From: Sporolactobacillus laevolacticus DSM 442
GTDB taxonomy: Bacteria > Bacillota > Bacilli > Bacillales > Sporolactobacillaceae
Assembly (NCBI RefSeq): GCF_000497245.1
Contig: NZ_AWTC01000012.1
Location: 32,421 to 96,420 of the forward strand
Reading direction: 5' to 3'
DNA: 64,000 nt
Part shown: one piece after another, positions 1-8,624 of the stretch
Numbering within the stretch: the first letter of the stretch is position 1
How the letters are laid out: each line of letters begins with the position of its first letter
Made by a program: the position numbers and the translations under genes
The notes under the pieces: model-generated
Told to the model about the DNA's origin: nothing
Database searches by the model: none
What the model saw: only the letters and a program-made list of their open reading frames with translations

Positions 1-1
1 A

Positions 2-904
2 GTCAGAAAACAGGAAGTTTATCAATATATTTCACAAGATCATATCACACAGGTACCAGTTCCAAGCTTTAATGTCATTAATGGCGGCAAATATGACACA
101 TTCATTCAACCCTTTAATGAATTTATTATCATGCCTTATAAAGCCGAATCAATCTTCGAAGCGGTAGAAATGGCAGTTAATACTTTTCAAGAACTAGAGA
201 AAGTACTTACAAAATATCTGGGCAAAAAACCAACCACTGCACCTTCATATGGATATGCCGCTCCTTCAGAAGATCCTGAAGTCGTGTTTTCCTTAATTCA
301 GGAGGCCATCGACAATTGCCACTACACAGAAAAGATGGCGTTTGCATTAGACTGCGCATCAAGTGAAATGTATGACAAAGAAACCAATACTTATTTATTA
401 AAAGGTCATCGGGTAACTTCAGATGAATTATTGTCCTATATGAAGGACCTTTCAGAGAAATTCAATTTTGTTTTCATTGAAGATTTGTTTGATGAGAATG
501 ATTGGCCTGCTTTTGTTAAAGCTACTAAAACACTGAACAGATGTATGATAATCGGTGATGATCTCATCGTAACCAACTCTGACAAACTCGAGTATGCTAA
601 TACAATGGGTGCCGTGAATGGCTTTATTCTGAAGCCTAATCAGGTTGGTACACTTACCGAAGCTTTGGCAACCTACGATTACGCCAAGAAGAATCATTTA
701 ATTGCTGTACCTTCCGGTAGATCCGGTGGTGTTATTGGGGACATTGCCATGGATTTTGCCGTGGGTCTGCAAGTCGGATTCATCAAAAACGGCGCCCCAC
801 GTTCGGGGGAAAGAATAGATAAATTGAATTATTTAATGCGCATTTGCAGCTTAAATCCAGAGATTAAATTGGCCGACCTTTCTCATTTAATTAAATTCGA
901 CTAA
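2..904 (+). CDS. Divergent enolase paralogue, C-terminal part (5' end outside window)
   Basis: The frame is open from base 2, so the gene starts upstream of the window. Enolase landmarks are visible: the NGG loop, NEF, the three metal carboxylates (LDCASSEMYD, FIEDLFDENDW, GDDLIVTN), the catalytic-lysine segment LKPNQVGT and IKNGAP. Several active-site elements differ from true enolase. The general-acid loop GDEGGFAP reads APSYGYAAP, so its glutamates are lost. The histidine of SHRSG is glycine (SGRSG), and the histidine after GG is tyrosine (GGKY). The fold and Mg site are probably kept, but 2-phosphoglycerate dehydration is doubtful. GntR and RpiR regulators follow, suggesting a regulated sugar-acid or phosphosugar locus. 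Family assignment is secure; substrate is unknown. Confidence 0.85.
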   Translation, partial: VRKQEVYQYISQDHITQVPVPSFNVINGGKYDTFIQPFNEFIIMPYKAESIFEAVEMAVNTFQELEKVLTKYLGKKPTTAPSYGYAAPSEDPEVVFSLIQEAIDNCHYTEKMAFALDCASSEMYDKETNTYLLKGHRVTSDELLSYMKDLSEKFNFVFIEDLFDENDWPAFVKATKTLNRCMIIGDDLIVTNSDKLEYANTMGAVNGFILKPNQVGTLTEALATYDYAKKNHLIAVPSGRSGGVIGDIAMDFAVGLQVGFIKNGAPRSGERIDKLNYLMRICSLNPEIKLADLSHLIKFD

Positions 905-970
905 AAATTTGACAACATAGACGTTTTTCTATTTTTAACCTTCTTTTCTTATTAAATTTATACAATTGAT

Positions 971-1012
971 ATATTACTTTGACAAACGAACCTTATTTTG
1001 TCAAAGTAATAT
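971..1012. promoter_or_regulatory. Perfect 16-bp inverted repeat before the GntR gene
   Basis: Arms at 971-986 and 997-1012 are perfectly complementary around a 10-base loop and contain TTTGACAAA/TTTGTCAAA. No T-run follows, so an operator for the GntR protein (or the RpiR protein) fits better than a terminator. It lies 35 bases before the GntR start. Confidence 0.55.
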
Positions 1013-1047
1013 TTAGTTATAGACAACTATTAATTGGGTGAGTATAT

Positions 1048-1731
1048 ATGCCTATTCCAAAGATAAAAAAAGTGAATGATCATGGTGAATTATCATCAAA
1101 AGAAATTGTGTATCGAACACTGAAAAAATGGATCATTGAAGGTCAACTCTGTCCTTTGGAAAAATTGGATCACAATGAAATCGCAAACTATTTTTCTGTT
1201 AGTAGGACACCTGTCCGAGAGGCATTTCAATTATTAGAAACACAAAATTTGATACAATCTTATCCAGGAAAATCCACTGTCGTAACTGAATTAGAAGTAG
1301 ATAACATTGACGAATTGTACCAACCACTGATCACCCTGCAAGGTCTTGCTATGTCATTATGCATTGATCGTTGCAGCGAAAACAATTTGGATCATCTTAA
1401 TCAAATTAATGAAGAATTTAAAAGGGCAATCAGTTTGAGGCAGACAAACAATATTTTGAAAAAAGATCAGGAATTTCATAAATATTTAATCAACATGTCT
1501 GAAAACCAATATGTCATTGAGTTTTGTACGCTATTAATGGATCATGTATATCGACTTGAGTATCTTTTTTTTGAACATAATACTGATCTTCATAAATCCT
1601 ATTTTGAACACAAGGATATTATAGAGGCTCTACAACGAAAAGATTCATACGCTTCACCTCAACTCGTTAAACAACACTGGAACCGAACATTAATGCTCAT
1701 ACAAACATTGACTAAGACAGAGATACAGTAA
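1048..1731 (+). CDS. GntR-family transcriptional regulator (FadR/FCD type)
   Basis: Protein of 227 aa. The N-terminal winged helix-turn-helix (residues about 17-78) carries typical GntR text such as FSVSRTPVREAFQLLE. The rest is a helical ligand-binding domain of FCD type. FCD regulators sense small carboxylates such as sugar acids, so it may control the upstream enolase paralogue. A weak GGGTGAG precedes the ATG. A perfect inverted repeat just upstream is a likely operator. The RpiR gene follows on the same strand after 68 bases. Confidence 0.85.
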   Translation: MPIPKIKKVNDHGELSSKEIVYRTLKKWIIEGQLCPLEKLDHNEIANYFSVSRTPVREAFQLLETQNLIQSYPGKSTVVTELEVDNIDELYQPLITLQGLAMSLCIDRCSENNLDHLNQINEEFKRAISLRQTNNILKKDQEFHKYLINMSENQYVIEFCTLLMDHVYRLEYLFFEHNTDLHKSYFEHKDIIEALQRKDSYASPQLVKQHWNRTLMLIQTLTKTEIQ

Positions 1732-1799
1732 CGTTTGATCCAGCAACCAGTCGATTCTATTTTTAAATTAATTTCATACAAGAAATTCCCGGAGGAAAA

Positions 1800-2648
1800 A
1801 TGGAACATTTTACACAAAATGTAAATCAAAATTTCAATCAATTTACATCATCTCAAAAAAAAGTAGCTAATTATATCCTTGACCATCTTGAAACCGTCGC
1901 TTTCAGCACATTAGAGGAACTTGCTTTAAAAATCGATACCAGTACCACAACCGTTATACGATTCACAAAGGTCTTGGGATACAAAGGCTACTCAGAGATG
2001 CAAAAAGATATTCAAAATGGGATTAAAAATAAAGATACATTGCCCCACCGAGTAAGTGAGATAGGGGATATCCCAAGCAACCAGTTATTAAGAAGTGTTT
2101 TTAATAATGAGATCAATAATATACAAAAGACACTTGCTGCCCAATCAGAAGATGATTTAGATGAAGTGATAAAATTAATTATAGATGCTAAGAACGTTTA
2201 TATTATCGGGATGAGAAGTTCCTTTTCTTTAGCATTCTACACAGCATCCAGATTAGGCCAAATTAAAGGACACACCCATCTTGTTCAATCATCGGGAATG
2301 ACTTTTCCAGAAGAAATATCCGGAGCGAAAAGCGGAGATATTTGCATTGTTTTCTTATTTCCTCGCTATTCAAAGACCACGTCTACTTTGGTGTCGTCAT
2401 TAAAAGAAAGCGGCGTAAAGATTATTCTATTTACCAGTCTAAATTATTCCATTCTCAAAGGTTACGGGGATATTATTATTCCATGTGCGGTTTCGGAAGT
2501 CACGTATAAGAATTCATTTGCAGCTCCGATATGCATAATTGATTATATCGTGGCGGCAGTACTTCAAAACAATCGAGATGAAGCTATTCAATTACTGGAT
2601 AAAACTGAGAGATTACTTTCCCAGGGATACTATCTTGGATTGGTTTAA
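1800..2648 (+). CDS. RpiR/MurR-family transcriptional regulator with SIS domain
   Basis: Protein of 282 aa. The N-terminal HTH_6 domain (about 1-77) includes STSTTTVIRFTKVLGYKGYSE. A SIS phosphosugar-binding domain follows (about 115-240; IGMRSSFSLAFYTASRL). Family members sense phosphosugars such as N-acetylmuramate-6-P. The start is an ATG right after CCGGAGGAAAA. With GntR and the enolase paralogue it suggests a locus under both sugar-acid and phosphosugar control. A strong hairpin follows the stop codon. Confidence 0.88.
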   Translation: MEHFTQNVNQNFNQFTSSQKKVANYILDHLETVAFSTLEELALKIDTSTTTVIRFTKVLGYKGYSEMQKDIQNGIKNKDTLPHRVSEIGDIPSNQLLRSVFNNEINNIQKTLAAQSEDDLDEVIKLIIDAKNVYIIGMRSSFSLAFYTASRLGQIKGHTHLVQSSGMTFPEEISGAKSGDICIVFLFPRYSKTTSTLVSSLKESGVKIILFTSLNYSILKGYGDIIIPCAVSEVTYKNSFAAPICIIDYIVAAVLQNNRDEAIQLLDKTERLLSQGYYLGLV

Positions 2649-2692
2649 ATTGAACGTAAGGGGATTCCCAATTCCCTTACGTTCAATTTTCA
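2649..2692. terminator. Intrinsic terminator after the RpiR gene
   Basis: Fourteen-base arms (2649-2662 and 2674-2687, ATTGAACGTAAGGG and its complement) are followed by TTTTC on the plus strand. It may also serve the convergent DMT gene. Confidence 0.8.
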
Positions 2693-2773
2693 TTCAGGCA
2701 GAAGTAACAAAAGCTAAAGATTATCCGATTAGATTATGCTTTTTAAGCCAAGGTTCTGATTTTAACATCATAA

Positions 2774-3712
2774 TTATTTGTAAGTCCTCTTTTCTTTCAT
2801 TGATAAAATAAAAATTGTACTAATGATCAAAAGTGCTCCAATATAATCAAAAAAGCCAAAGGAAACATGAAGCCATACTACCGATAGAATTGCTGCAGAC
2901 AGTGGTTCGGCTGTTGCCAGTATACTCGCTTGAGCAGCACTTAAATAGTTCAGACTTTCTAGATAGCAGAAGAATGCAATCAATGTTCCAAAAATAATGA
3001 TAAAGGCAATAGGTGCAATGGAATAAAGCGAAAATTCCCCAGTAATGATCCATGGCGGATGAACAAAACTTAAACCCACTCCGCCAATAAGCATGCCCCA
3101 CCCGACAATAACTACGGAACCCCACTTGCTGAGCAGCTTTCGAGGCTGCAACGTGTAAAAAGCTGCTGCGAGAGCACAACTCAAGCCCCAAAATAGGGTT
3201 AAGCCGGAGATCGACAAACGGTGGATATTACCGTGCGTAACCAAAAAGAATGTGCCTAAAACAGCTAAACTAACCGCAGTTATTTCCTTAACGTTAGGTA
3301 GCCTTTTTAAGTTAACGGCTAAGTAACACGTAATGATTACAGGTCCTAAGCTTTGCAGGACCGTCGCTGTTGCGGCATTGCTATGCTTAATGGCCGCAAA
3401 ATAGGCGTACTGAACACCGAGCATTCCTATTAAGCCAAAAAGTATAATGCTTATTCTTCCAGATTTATCTGCCCAAATGCCCCATATTCGGGACCTCTCT
3501 TTTTTGTAGTAAAGTCCCAACAGTAAAACACCGGACATCAACATTCTTAATACCGATAACCATTCCACATTAACCTTTAAATGTTGAAAGAGAAATTGAG
3601 CGACTGTTCCTGAAACGCCCCACAGAATAGCTCCTGTCAGAACAAGTGCCACTCCCTTGATCCTAGAATAGCTTTTAGTCTCATAAAGTGTTGCCTGTGT
3701 TTGTTTTTCCAT
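2774..3712 (-). CDS. EamA/DMT-family membrane transporter
   Basis: Protein of 312 aa with about ten hydrophobic helices in two repeated EamA halves. Typical text includes GAILWGVSGTVAQFL near the N-terminus, a GPVIITCYLAV helix, and a TAEPLSAAILSVVWL segment in the second half. Family members export amino acids, drugs or other metabolites, and this substrate cannot be told. It is divergent from an AraC regulator, which probably controls it. Confidence 0.85.
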   Translation of the reverse strand: MEKQTQATLYETKSYSRIKGVALVLTGAILWGVSGTVAQFLFQHLKVNVEWLSVLRMLMSGVLLLGLYYKKERSRIWGIWADKSGRISIILFGLIGMLGVQYAYFAAIKHSNAATATVLQSLGPVIITCYLAVNLKRLPNVKEITAVSLAVLGTFFLVTHGNIHRLSISGLTLFWGLSCALAAAFYTLQPRKLLSKWGSVVIVGWGMLIGGVGLSFVHPPWIITGEFSLYSIAPIAFIIIFGTLIAFFCYLESLNYLSAAQASILATAEPLSAAILSVVWLHVSFGFFDYIGALLIISTIFILSMKEKRTYK

Positions 3713-3846
3713 CGTTCATCCCATCATTAACCATTTGATTTATCACTCTTGTCACTGAAAATGTAATATAATTATATTGATATATAGTTTTTTATTCTAC
3801 AAAAATATTAACGTAATCTATCGCTATATTGATGGGAAGAGAAATC

Positions 3847-4752
3847 ATGCAGATAAAAGATATACCTATTGACCAAAATCATAGAGAAATAACGCTGCAT
3901 GGCAGCTATGAATTTCCAATGGCGGTTTATCTGGATCAGCTGGATAGGAACAGCTTAGGCTTCGTCAATTGGCATTGGCATGATGAGATTCAGTTTTCAC
4001 TAGTTACCAAAGGTGAAGTTGAGTTTTGGGTGAACCAAAGATCCTACAGATTAAAAGCAGGTCAAGGTCTTTTTATCAATAGCGGCTATCTACATATGTC
4101 TAGGCCTGTTTCAGAGCCCGATAGCACTTATATTTGTATTGATGCCGATATTAAGCTGCTGTCGTTTTTCCCGGGAAGTGCCGTAGAGCAAAACTATATA
4201 AAACCTTATCTTAAGCTTAGCGGCTTTTCGGAAGTCATTATAGATGGTGAAGCGGAGTGGCACAAGGACATTCGAGCAAAAATCGTAGAAGTTTATGAAT
4301 TATATACCCAAGAGGCTTTCGGTTATGAGCTGGACATATGTATGCTACTTGCAGCGATGTGGCGGACGCTCATCTCAAATCAGAAAAACCGACCAGAGAT
4401 AACCACAAATGAATACGTGGACCAACAGCGGGTAAAAACGATCATGTCCTACATTCATGAGCATTACATGGAAAAAATAACACTTCAAGAACTAGCAGAC
4501 ATTGTTCATATCAGCAAAGGTGAATGCTGTCGTTTCTTTAAGCGTATTGCCAAATGCACCGTGTTCGACTATCTCAAGAACTACCGAATCAACAAAAGCA
4601 TAGAATTGCTGCAAACGACAGAACTGACGATTAGCCAAGTTGCTGATTCCGTCGGATTCGGCAGTACAAGTTACTATATAGAGACCTTTAAGAAACATGT
4701 GTCATTTACTCCTAGAGAATATAGGATGAGCATGTCTATTCCCCAAAGGTAA
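3847..4752 (+). CDS. AraC-family transcriptional regulator
   Basis: An N-terminal cupin domain (HWHDEIQFSLVTKGEVEFWV, then GQGLFINSGYLHM) is followed by two C-terminal helix-turn-helix motifs (ITLQELADIVHISKGECCRFF and ISQVADSVGFGSTSYY). I chose the ATG at 3847, 301 aa, because GGGAAGAG lies just upstream. The frame also has ATG 3832 and TTG 3829. It is divergent from the DMT transporter and likely activates it on ligand binding. Confidence 0.88.
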   Translation: MQIKDIPIDQNHREITLHGSYEFPMAVYLDQLDRNSLGFVNWHWHDEIQFSLVTKGEVEFWVNQRSYRLKAGQGLFINSGYLHMSRPVSEPDSTYICIDADIKLLSFFPGSAVEQNYIKPYLKLSGFSEVIIDGEAEWHKDIRAKIVEVYELYTQEAFGYELDICMLLAAMWRTLISNQKNRPEITTNEYVDQQRVKTIMSYIHEHYMEKITLQELADIVHISKGECCRFFKRIAKCTVFDYLKNYRINKSIELLQTTELTISQVADSVGFGSTSYYIETFKKHVSFTPREYRMSMSIPQR

Positions 4753-4802
4753 ACAAAGTTTAATAGTATTAAAGCCTTTGAATTGATTGGGTTGCAGAAA
4801 AA

Positions 4803-5258
4803 TTAGAATTCCTTTGTCATAAATACGCTGTTTGGATCCGCTTTGTAATCCGAAAACGGCTGACAGAAATGGAATCCGAGATTTGCGTAGAGTTTTCTGG
4901 CCGGTTCGAAAGCATCCATTGAGCCCGTCTCCAAACTTAACCTCTGATACCCGCGTTGCGTGGCCACTTCGATGATGTGCTGGAGGATCTGTCTCGCAAC
5001 GCCTTTTCTTAAGTGCGCCGAAGATGTTCGCATGGATTTAACTTCCCCGTGTTGATCATCAAGCTCTTTAAGCGCTCCGCAGCCAAGCAATTCTTCCCCG
5101 TCCCATGCACTCCAAAAGGTTATTTCCGGTTTTCGCAAAGCATCAAGATCCAGTGCATGGATACTTTCCTTCGGAGAGTTTTTCTCCATGCCTTGAAGAT
5201 GTTCTCTAATCAATCCGATCACTTGAGTTCCGGTTAAATCATCTCTTTTTATCTTCAT
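4803..5258 (-). CDS. GNAT-family N-acetyltransferase
   Basis: Protein of 151 aa starting [10 protein letters not shown]. The start at 5258 follows GGAGGATATCT. It overlaps the end of the upstream pentapeptide gene by 20 bases, so translation is probably coupled. GNAT core text is present: [19 protein letters not shown] (acetyl-CoA loop), [23 protein letters not shown]. Resembles small Bacillus acetyltransferases of the YsnE/YjcK kind. Substrate unknown. Confidence 0.85.
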   Translation of the reverse strand: MKIKRDDLTGTQVIGLIREHLQGMEKNSPKESIHALDLDALRKPEITFWSAWDGEELLGCGALKELDDQHGEVKSMRTSSAHLRKGVARQILQHIIEVATQRGYQRLSLETGSMDAFEPARKLYANLGFHFCQPFSDYKADPNSVFMTKEF

Positions 5259-6192
5259 AGATATCCTCCGCAGGATTATTATTTTGTTTCTTGTTAAAGA
5301 AAGTAGACCAATGGGACGGGCGAGAAAGCAAGCGCGGCAATTTTGTGCGTGCATCTCCCTTCGCCGAACTAAGTTGAGCTTGAGTGAGAAAAACACTCCC
5401 TGTAAGATCAGCTCCACTAAGGTCAGCGTCTCGTAAATCAGCACCTATAAAGTCAGCTGCTCTCAAATCAGCATCACGGAGATCAGTGGCAATGAGGTAT
5501 GCCCCTCTTAAGTTCGCTCCTTTGAGATCAGCGCCACTAAGGTTCGCACCCATAAGATCAGCGCCCCTACGATCGATTCGCTTACGCTTTCTTGAACCCT
5601 TTTGCTGCTGTTGCGATTCCTTCCATACAAGTTCACTTGTTTTTATAAGTAACGCGTTTACTTCTATTCGGTGTGACGGAATGTCTAAATCCATAAGTGC
5701 GTTAGGACTAAGTTGAGTCAACCGTTCTGTCTGATCAAGTGCGGAACAAAGTGCTTCTTGAATCGGAAGAGTCGCTTTCATCGTGAGCGCTTCATTCAGA
5801 TACCAAAGCATCTCATGGAGTTGAAGCATAATGGGAAACACTTCGAACATTTCCTTGGCCGTTTCCGGACCTTCATGCCAGCTGACTCCTCCGAAAGTGA
5901 CTTGAGAAACCTTTTGCCCGGCACCGAAGCAATCAAAGGCGGTACATCCCTTGAATCCCTGTTGTCTGAGCTTTTCATGAATGCTGCAGCGATAATCCGA
6001 TTGCAGATTGGGGCAGGGTTTACCGGCATCTTTTTCGATTGCAAAATCTGCTGACGCTGAGAACGGCAGTGCAACACAACATAAACCGAAACAGTTTCCA
6101 CAATCAGGACGTAAGTTGCTGCGACTCCTATCACGCTTTGGATTTGTATAATCCTTGTTCTCAAACACGAGGTGTATCTCCTTTATTTCCAT
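5239..6192 (-). CDS. Pentapeptide-repeat protein with N-terminal cysteine cluster
   Basis: Protein of 317 aa. The first 75 residues hold a metal-binding-like cluster (CGNCFGLCC, later C...C and GCTAFDCFG), similar to the YkgJ/UPF0153 zinc- or iron-cluster proteins. A middle helical segment follows. From about residue 205 there are some twelve A(D/N)LXX pentapeptides ([19 protein letters not shown]) forming a right-handed beta-helix of about three turns. Pentapeptide proteins sometimes mimic DNA and protect gyrase, but this short solenoid plus metal cluster has no established role. First gene of a two-gene unit with the GNAT enzyme. Confidence 0.85.
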   Translation of the reverse strand: MEIKEIHLVFENKDYTNPKRDRSRSNLRPDCGNCFGLCCVALPFSASADFAIEKDAGKPCPNLQSDYRCSIHEKLRQQGFKGCTAFDCFGAGQKVSQVTFGGVSWHEGPETAKEMFEVFPIMLQLHEMLWYLNEALTMKATLPIQEALCSALDQTERLTQLSPNALMDLDIPSHRIEVNALLIKTSELVWKESQQQQKGSRKRKRIDRRGADLMGANLSGADLKGANLRGAYLIATDLRDADLRAADFIGADLRDADLSGADLTGSVFLTQAQLSSAKGDARTKLPRLLSRPSHWSTFFNKKQNNNPAEDIYEDKKR

Positions 6193-6316
6193 ATAATTCG
6201 AATGATTTTAGGCTCTTTTTTCGTTACCTCAGTCCATTTGCTACCATTAATACTAGCATTGATCTTCTCGCAGTCAATCATCGGATTGGCCTATACTTTA
6301 TCAGATCCGGTGTACG

Positions 6317-6351
6317 GCAAAATGTCTCAAAAACAATGTTTCTGAGACATT
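6317..6351 (-). terminator. Hairpin after the DHA2 efflux gene
   Basis: AATGTCTCA (6321-6329) pairs with TGAGACATT (6343-6351), with further pairing inside. On the minus strand it ends in ATTTTGCC. The short T-run makes it a modest terminator. Confidence 0.5.
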
Positions 6352-6373
6352 AACTCTATACGTGATTCAAAGA

Positions 6374-8473
6374 TTATCTATGTTGCGTACTGACAGTAGA
6401 GTCTTTAATCGATTTTTTTCTGACCCTCTTGTCAGTAAACAATCCAAGGAATGAAGAGGCGAGGAGAATAATGCCGGCAATCATGAAATCCTTATCAAAA
6501 GCCTCTGCAATTTTGTCATTTTTTATTGACTCAATATGTTTCATCGCTTTTTGCATCGCTTCCGCTTGACCAGTAAGAGCAATCCCTTTTTTGAGCTGAG
6601 CACTGCCGTGTTCGAGTTTTGCCCCGGCTGCTTCCAAATCATGACCGGCTGAAACAAGCGTTGTATTCTTTTTATCCTGATTTGCCATTTGCTGAAGCTT
6701 TGCCTCAAACATCTGTGCATTTTTTACAGAAGGATCCGTTCCCACTGTATACAACGTTATCAATCCGGTAAGATTGGCTATGCCTTTTTGCAGCTGGTCC
6801 TTCTTTTTGCCTGTTGCTACCTGATAATCGGATACTTCCTGAGCAAGTTCTTCCCGATAAAGTGTTAATTTCTGTGTAGACATACGGTCATTTCTGATTA
6901 TAAAAAATAGAGTCTGATTGACGCCCATTGCGTACGTCTTCACATATTTTGAAAGAGACTGTGCTCCGTTTTGCATCCTGTCAGCACCATCATACAATTT
7001 CCGAAGCGTCTGGTTATCAGAAGGATGGGATTCATAGGAAGACGCAGTTAATGCCTTTTTTATATCTTTCTTCATTTGGTTTTCTAAATGAGTTTGGTTC
7101 TTAGAACCCGAATGAGCTGAAACCCGTTTCATGTCCCCGATTGCAACGCTCTTTACTGAAGAAGCCACATCCAATTGTCGAATGGTATGAATGGCTTCAT
7201 CCCTGATCTCCGTTTTTGCATCGGAAACATGCATATCCAGGATACTGACAAGCAGTGCAATGCCGATACATGTACCAACCTGACGCGCAGCATTTACAAT
7301 CCCTGAACCAATCCCGCTTTTCTCCTCTGGCAGGTACTTAATCGCTGAAACCATCGCCAAGCAGGAAAAGCCGAACCCAAGCCCAAAAATAATCATTTCA
7401 ATGATCATTATCGGTTTGGACGTGTCAACATCCAGCCGTGCCAATAAAAGTGTGGCAACCCCCATAATGATAATACCGAGAACGTTGACCGGCCGAAAAC
7501 CAAATTTGCTGGAAATTAGATTTCCGAGTGGCATCGCAATGATGATGGTCAGTGATACCGTCATCACAATATAGGCTGCTTGGAGCGGCTGATAATTGAG
7601 CACATTTTGCAGGAAAAAATTGAAAATCAGCGACGTCGTCACGATACCAAACCCTGAGATCATATAAACCGCTGAGGATGCGGTGAAGGTTAACTCACGG
7701 AACAGATGAAATTCAATCATCGGTGCCTTGACTTTTGCTTCGACGAAAAGAAACAAGGCGAGACTGACGGCCGTACCAAGAAACATTAGGACAATTGTCG
7801 GTGAATGCCAACCATAGTCATTGCCCTTCAGCAAACCAAACGTCATCAGAAATAATGCAGCAGTTAAGAGCAACATTCCGGCAAAATCCACACTCTTCGA
7901 TACGGTTGTGTCATAGGACTCTCTTGTGAAGAAGACAATCAATACAAAGGCAATCACGGTAAAAGGTACATTGACAAAAAATACACTCTGCCAGTTGAAG
8001 TAATGTAGAAGTACACCGCCAATCAGTGGACCCCCTGCAGCCGCTAACGCGGTAACTGCCCCCATTGCACTGGAAACCATGCCCATTTTCTTTTTGCCAA
8101 ACAAAGCAATTCCCATAGGTATTGCCACGGGCATTAGGATCGCACCGCCAAGTCCCTGAATAAACCGCACAATAATTAGGAAAAGCAGTGACTGAGAAAA
8201 ACCGCATAATGCCGAACTGGCACCAAACAAAAACAAACCAACGAGCATTACCTTTTTTCTGCCAAACTGATCGGCCAGTTTTGATGCGGTAATCGTAAAG
8301 ATGGACAGCGCCAGTACATAGATCGTGCTGATCCAGCTTGTATCGCTCAGATTCGCATGAAAATAATCCGTAATATCAGGTAAAGCAATGTTAATGATCG
8401 TGCTGTCCAGAATTCCCATGAACATGGCAATGGATAGAGCGATGAAACCAACGATCGTTTTCCCCTTACTCAT
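6374..8473 (-). CDS. DHA2-family drug efflux MFS transporter with large loop insert
   Basis: Protein of 699 aa. The start MSKGKTIVGF at 8473 is chosen because GGAGGTT precedes it. The EmrB/QacA signature is present: LDSTIINIALPDI in TM1, DQFGRKKVMLVG between TM2 and TM3, and about 14 helices. Between the last two helices lies a charged helical insert of roughly 230 residues (about 415-650) with GA.L..G..L..G patterns like YhgE/Pip proteins. Ordinary DHA2 pumps have a much shorter loop. It probably exports a toxic organic cation or lipid-like drug. Divergent TetR repressor and paired operators indicate inducible expression. Confidence 0.9.
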   Translation of the reverse strand: MSKGKTIVGFIALSIAMFMGILDSTIINIALPDITDYFHANLSDTSWISTIYVLALSIFTITASKLADQFGRKKVMLVGLFLFGASSALCGFSQSLLFLIIVRFIQGLGGAILMPVAIPMGIALFGKKKMGMVSSAMGAVTALAAAGGPLIGGVLLHYFNWQSVFFVNVPFTVIAFVLIVFFTRESYDTTVSKSVDFAGMLLLTAALFLMTFGLLKGNDYGWHSPTIVLMFLGTAVSLALFLFVEAKVKAPMIEFHLFRELTFTASSAVYMISGFGIVTTSLIFNFFLQNVLNYQPLQAAYIVMTVSLTIIIAMPLGNLISSKFGFRPVNVLGIIIMGVATLLLARLDVDTSKPIMIIEMIIFGLGFGFSCLAMVSAIKYLPEEKSGIGSGIVNAARQVGTCIGIALLVSILDMHVSDAKTEIRDEAIHTIRQLDVASSVKSVAIGDMKRVSAHSGSKNQTHLENQMKKDIKKALTASSYESHPSDNQTLRKLYDGADRMQNGAQSLSKYVKTYAMGVNQTLFFIIRNDRMSTQKLTLYREELAQEVSDYQVATGKKKDQLQKGIANLTGLITLYTVGTDPSVKNAQMFEAKLQQMANQDKKNTTLVSAGHDLEAAGAKLEHGSAQLKKGIALTGQAEAMQKAMKHIESIKNDKIAEAFDKDFMIAGIILLASSFLGLFTDKRVRKKSIKDSTVSTQHR

Positions 8474-8494
8474 TTTGAACCTCCACAATATCAA

Positions 8495-8514
8495 ATATGA
8501 AATCACATTCATAT
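8495..8514. promoter_or_regulatory. TetR operator 1, overlapping the efflux -10
   Basis: ATATGAA-N6-TTCATAT. It overlaps the minus-strand -10 (TATAAT, complement of 8513-8518) of the efflux gene, an ideal place for repression. It is nearly identical to operator 2. Confidence 0.8.
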
Positions 8515-8544
8515 TATACTTGTTTTTTACACTTGTAAATAAAA

Positions 8545-8564
8545 ATATGAAATTACATTCATAT
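8545..8564. promoter_or_regulatory. TetR operator 2, abutting the tetR -35
   Basis: ATATGAA-N6-TTCATAT, identical to operator 1 except in the spacer. It ends at the first base of the tetR -35. The two centres are exactly 50 bp apart. Confidence 0.8.
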
Positions 8565-8592
8565 TGACAGCAATCTTAATGGTTATTAAGAT
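8564..8592 (+). promoter_or_regulatory. Promoter of the TetR gene
   Basis: TTGACA (8564-8569), a 17-base spacer, TAAGAT (8587-8592). It sits directly beside operator 2, so autoregulation is expected. Confidence 0.7.
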
Positions 8593-8624
8593 ATAAAAAG
8601 AGCACAACTTTGGAGGTATCATTC

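Noticed and set aside
5384..5716. Repetitive plus-strand frame rich in S-A-P repeats
   Set aside because: It is the antisense of the pentapeptide repeats.
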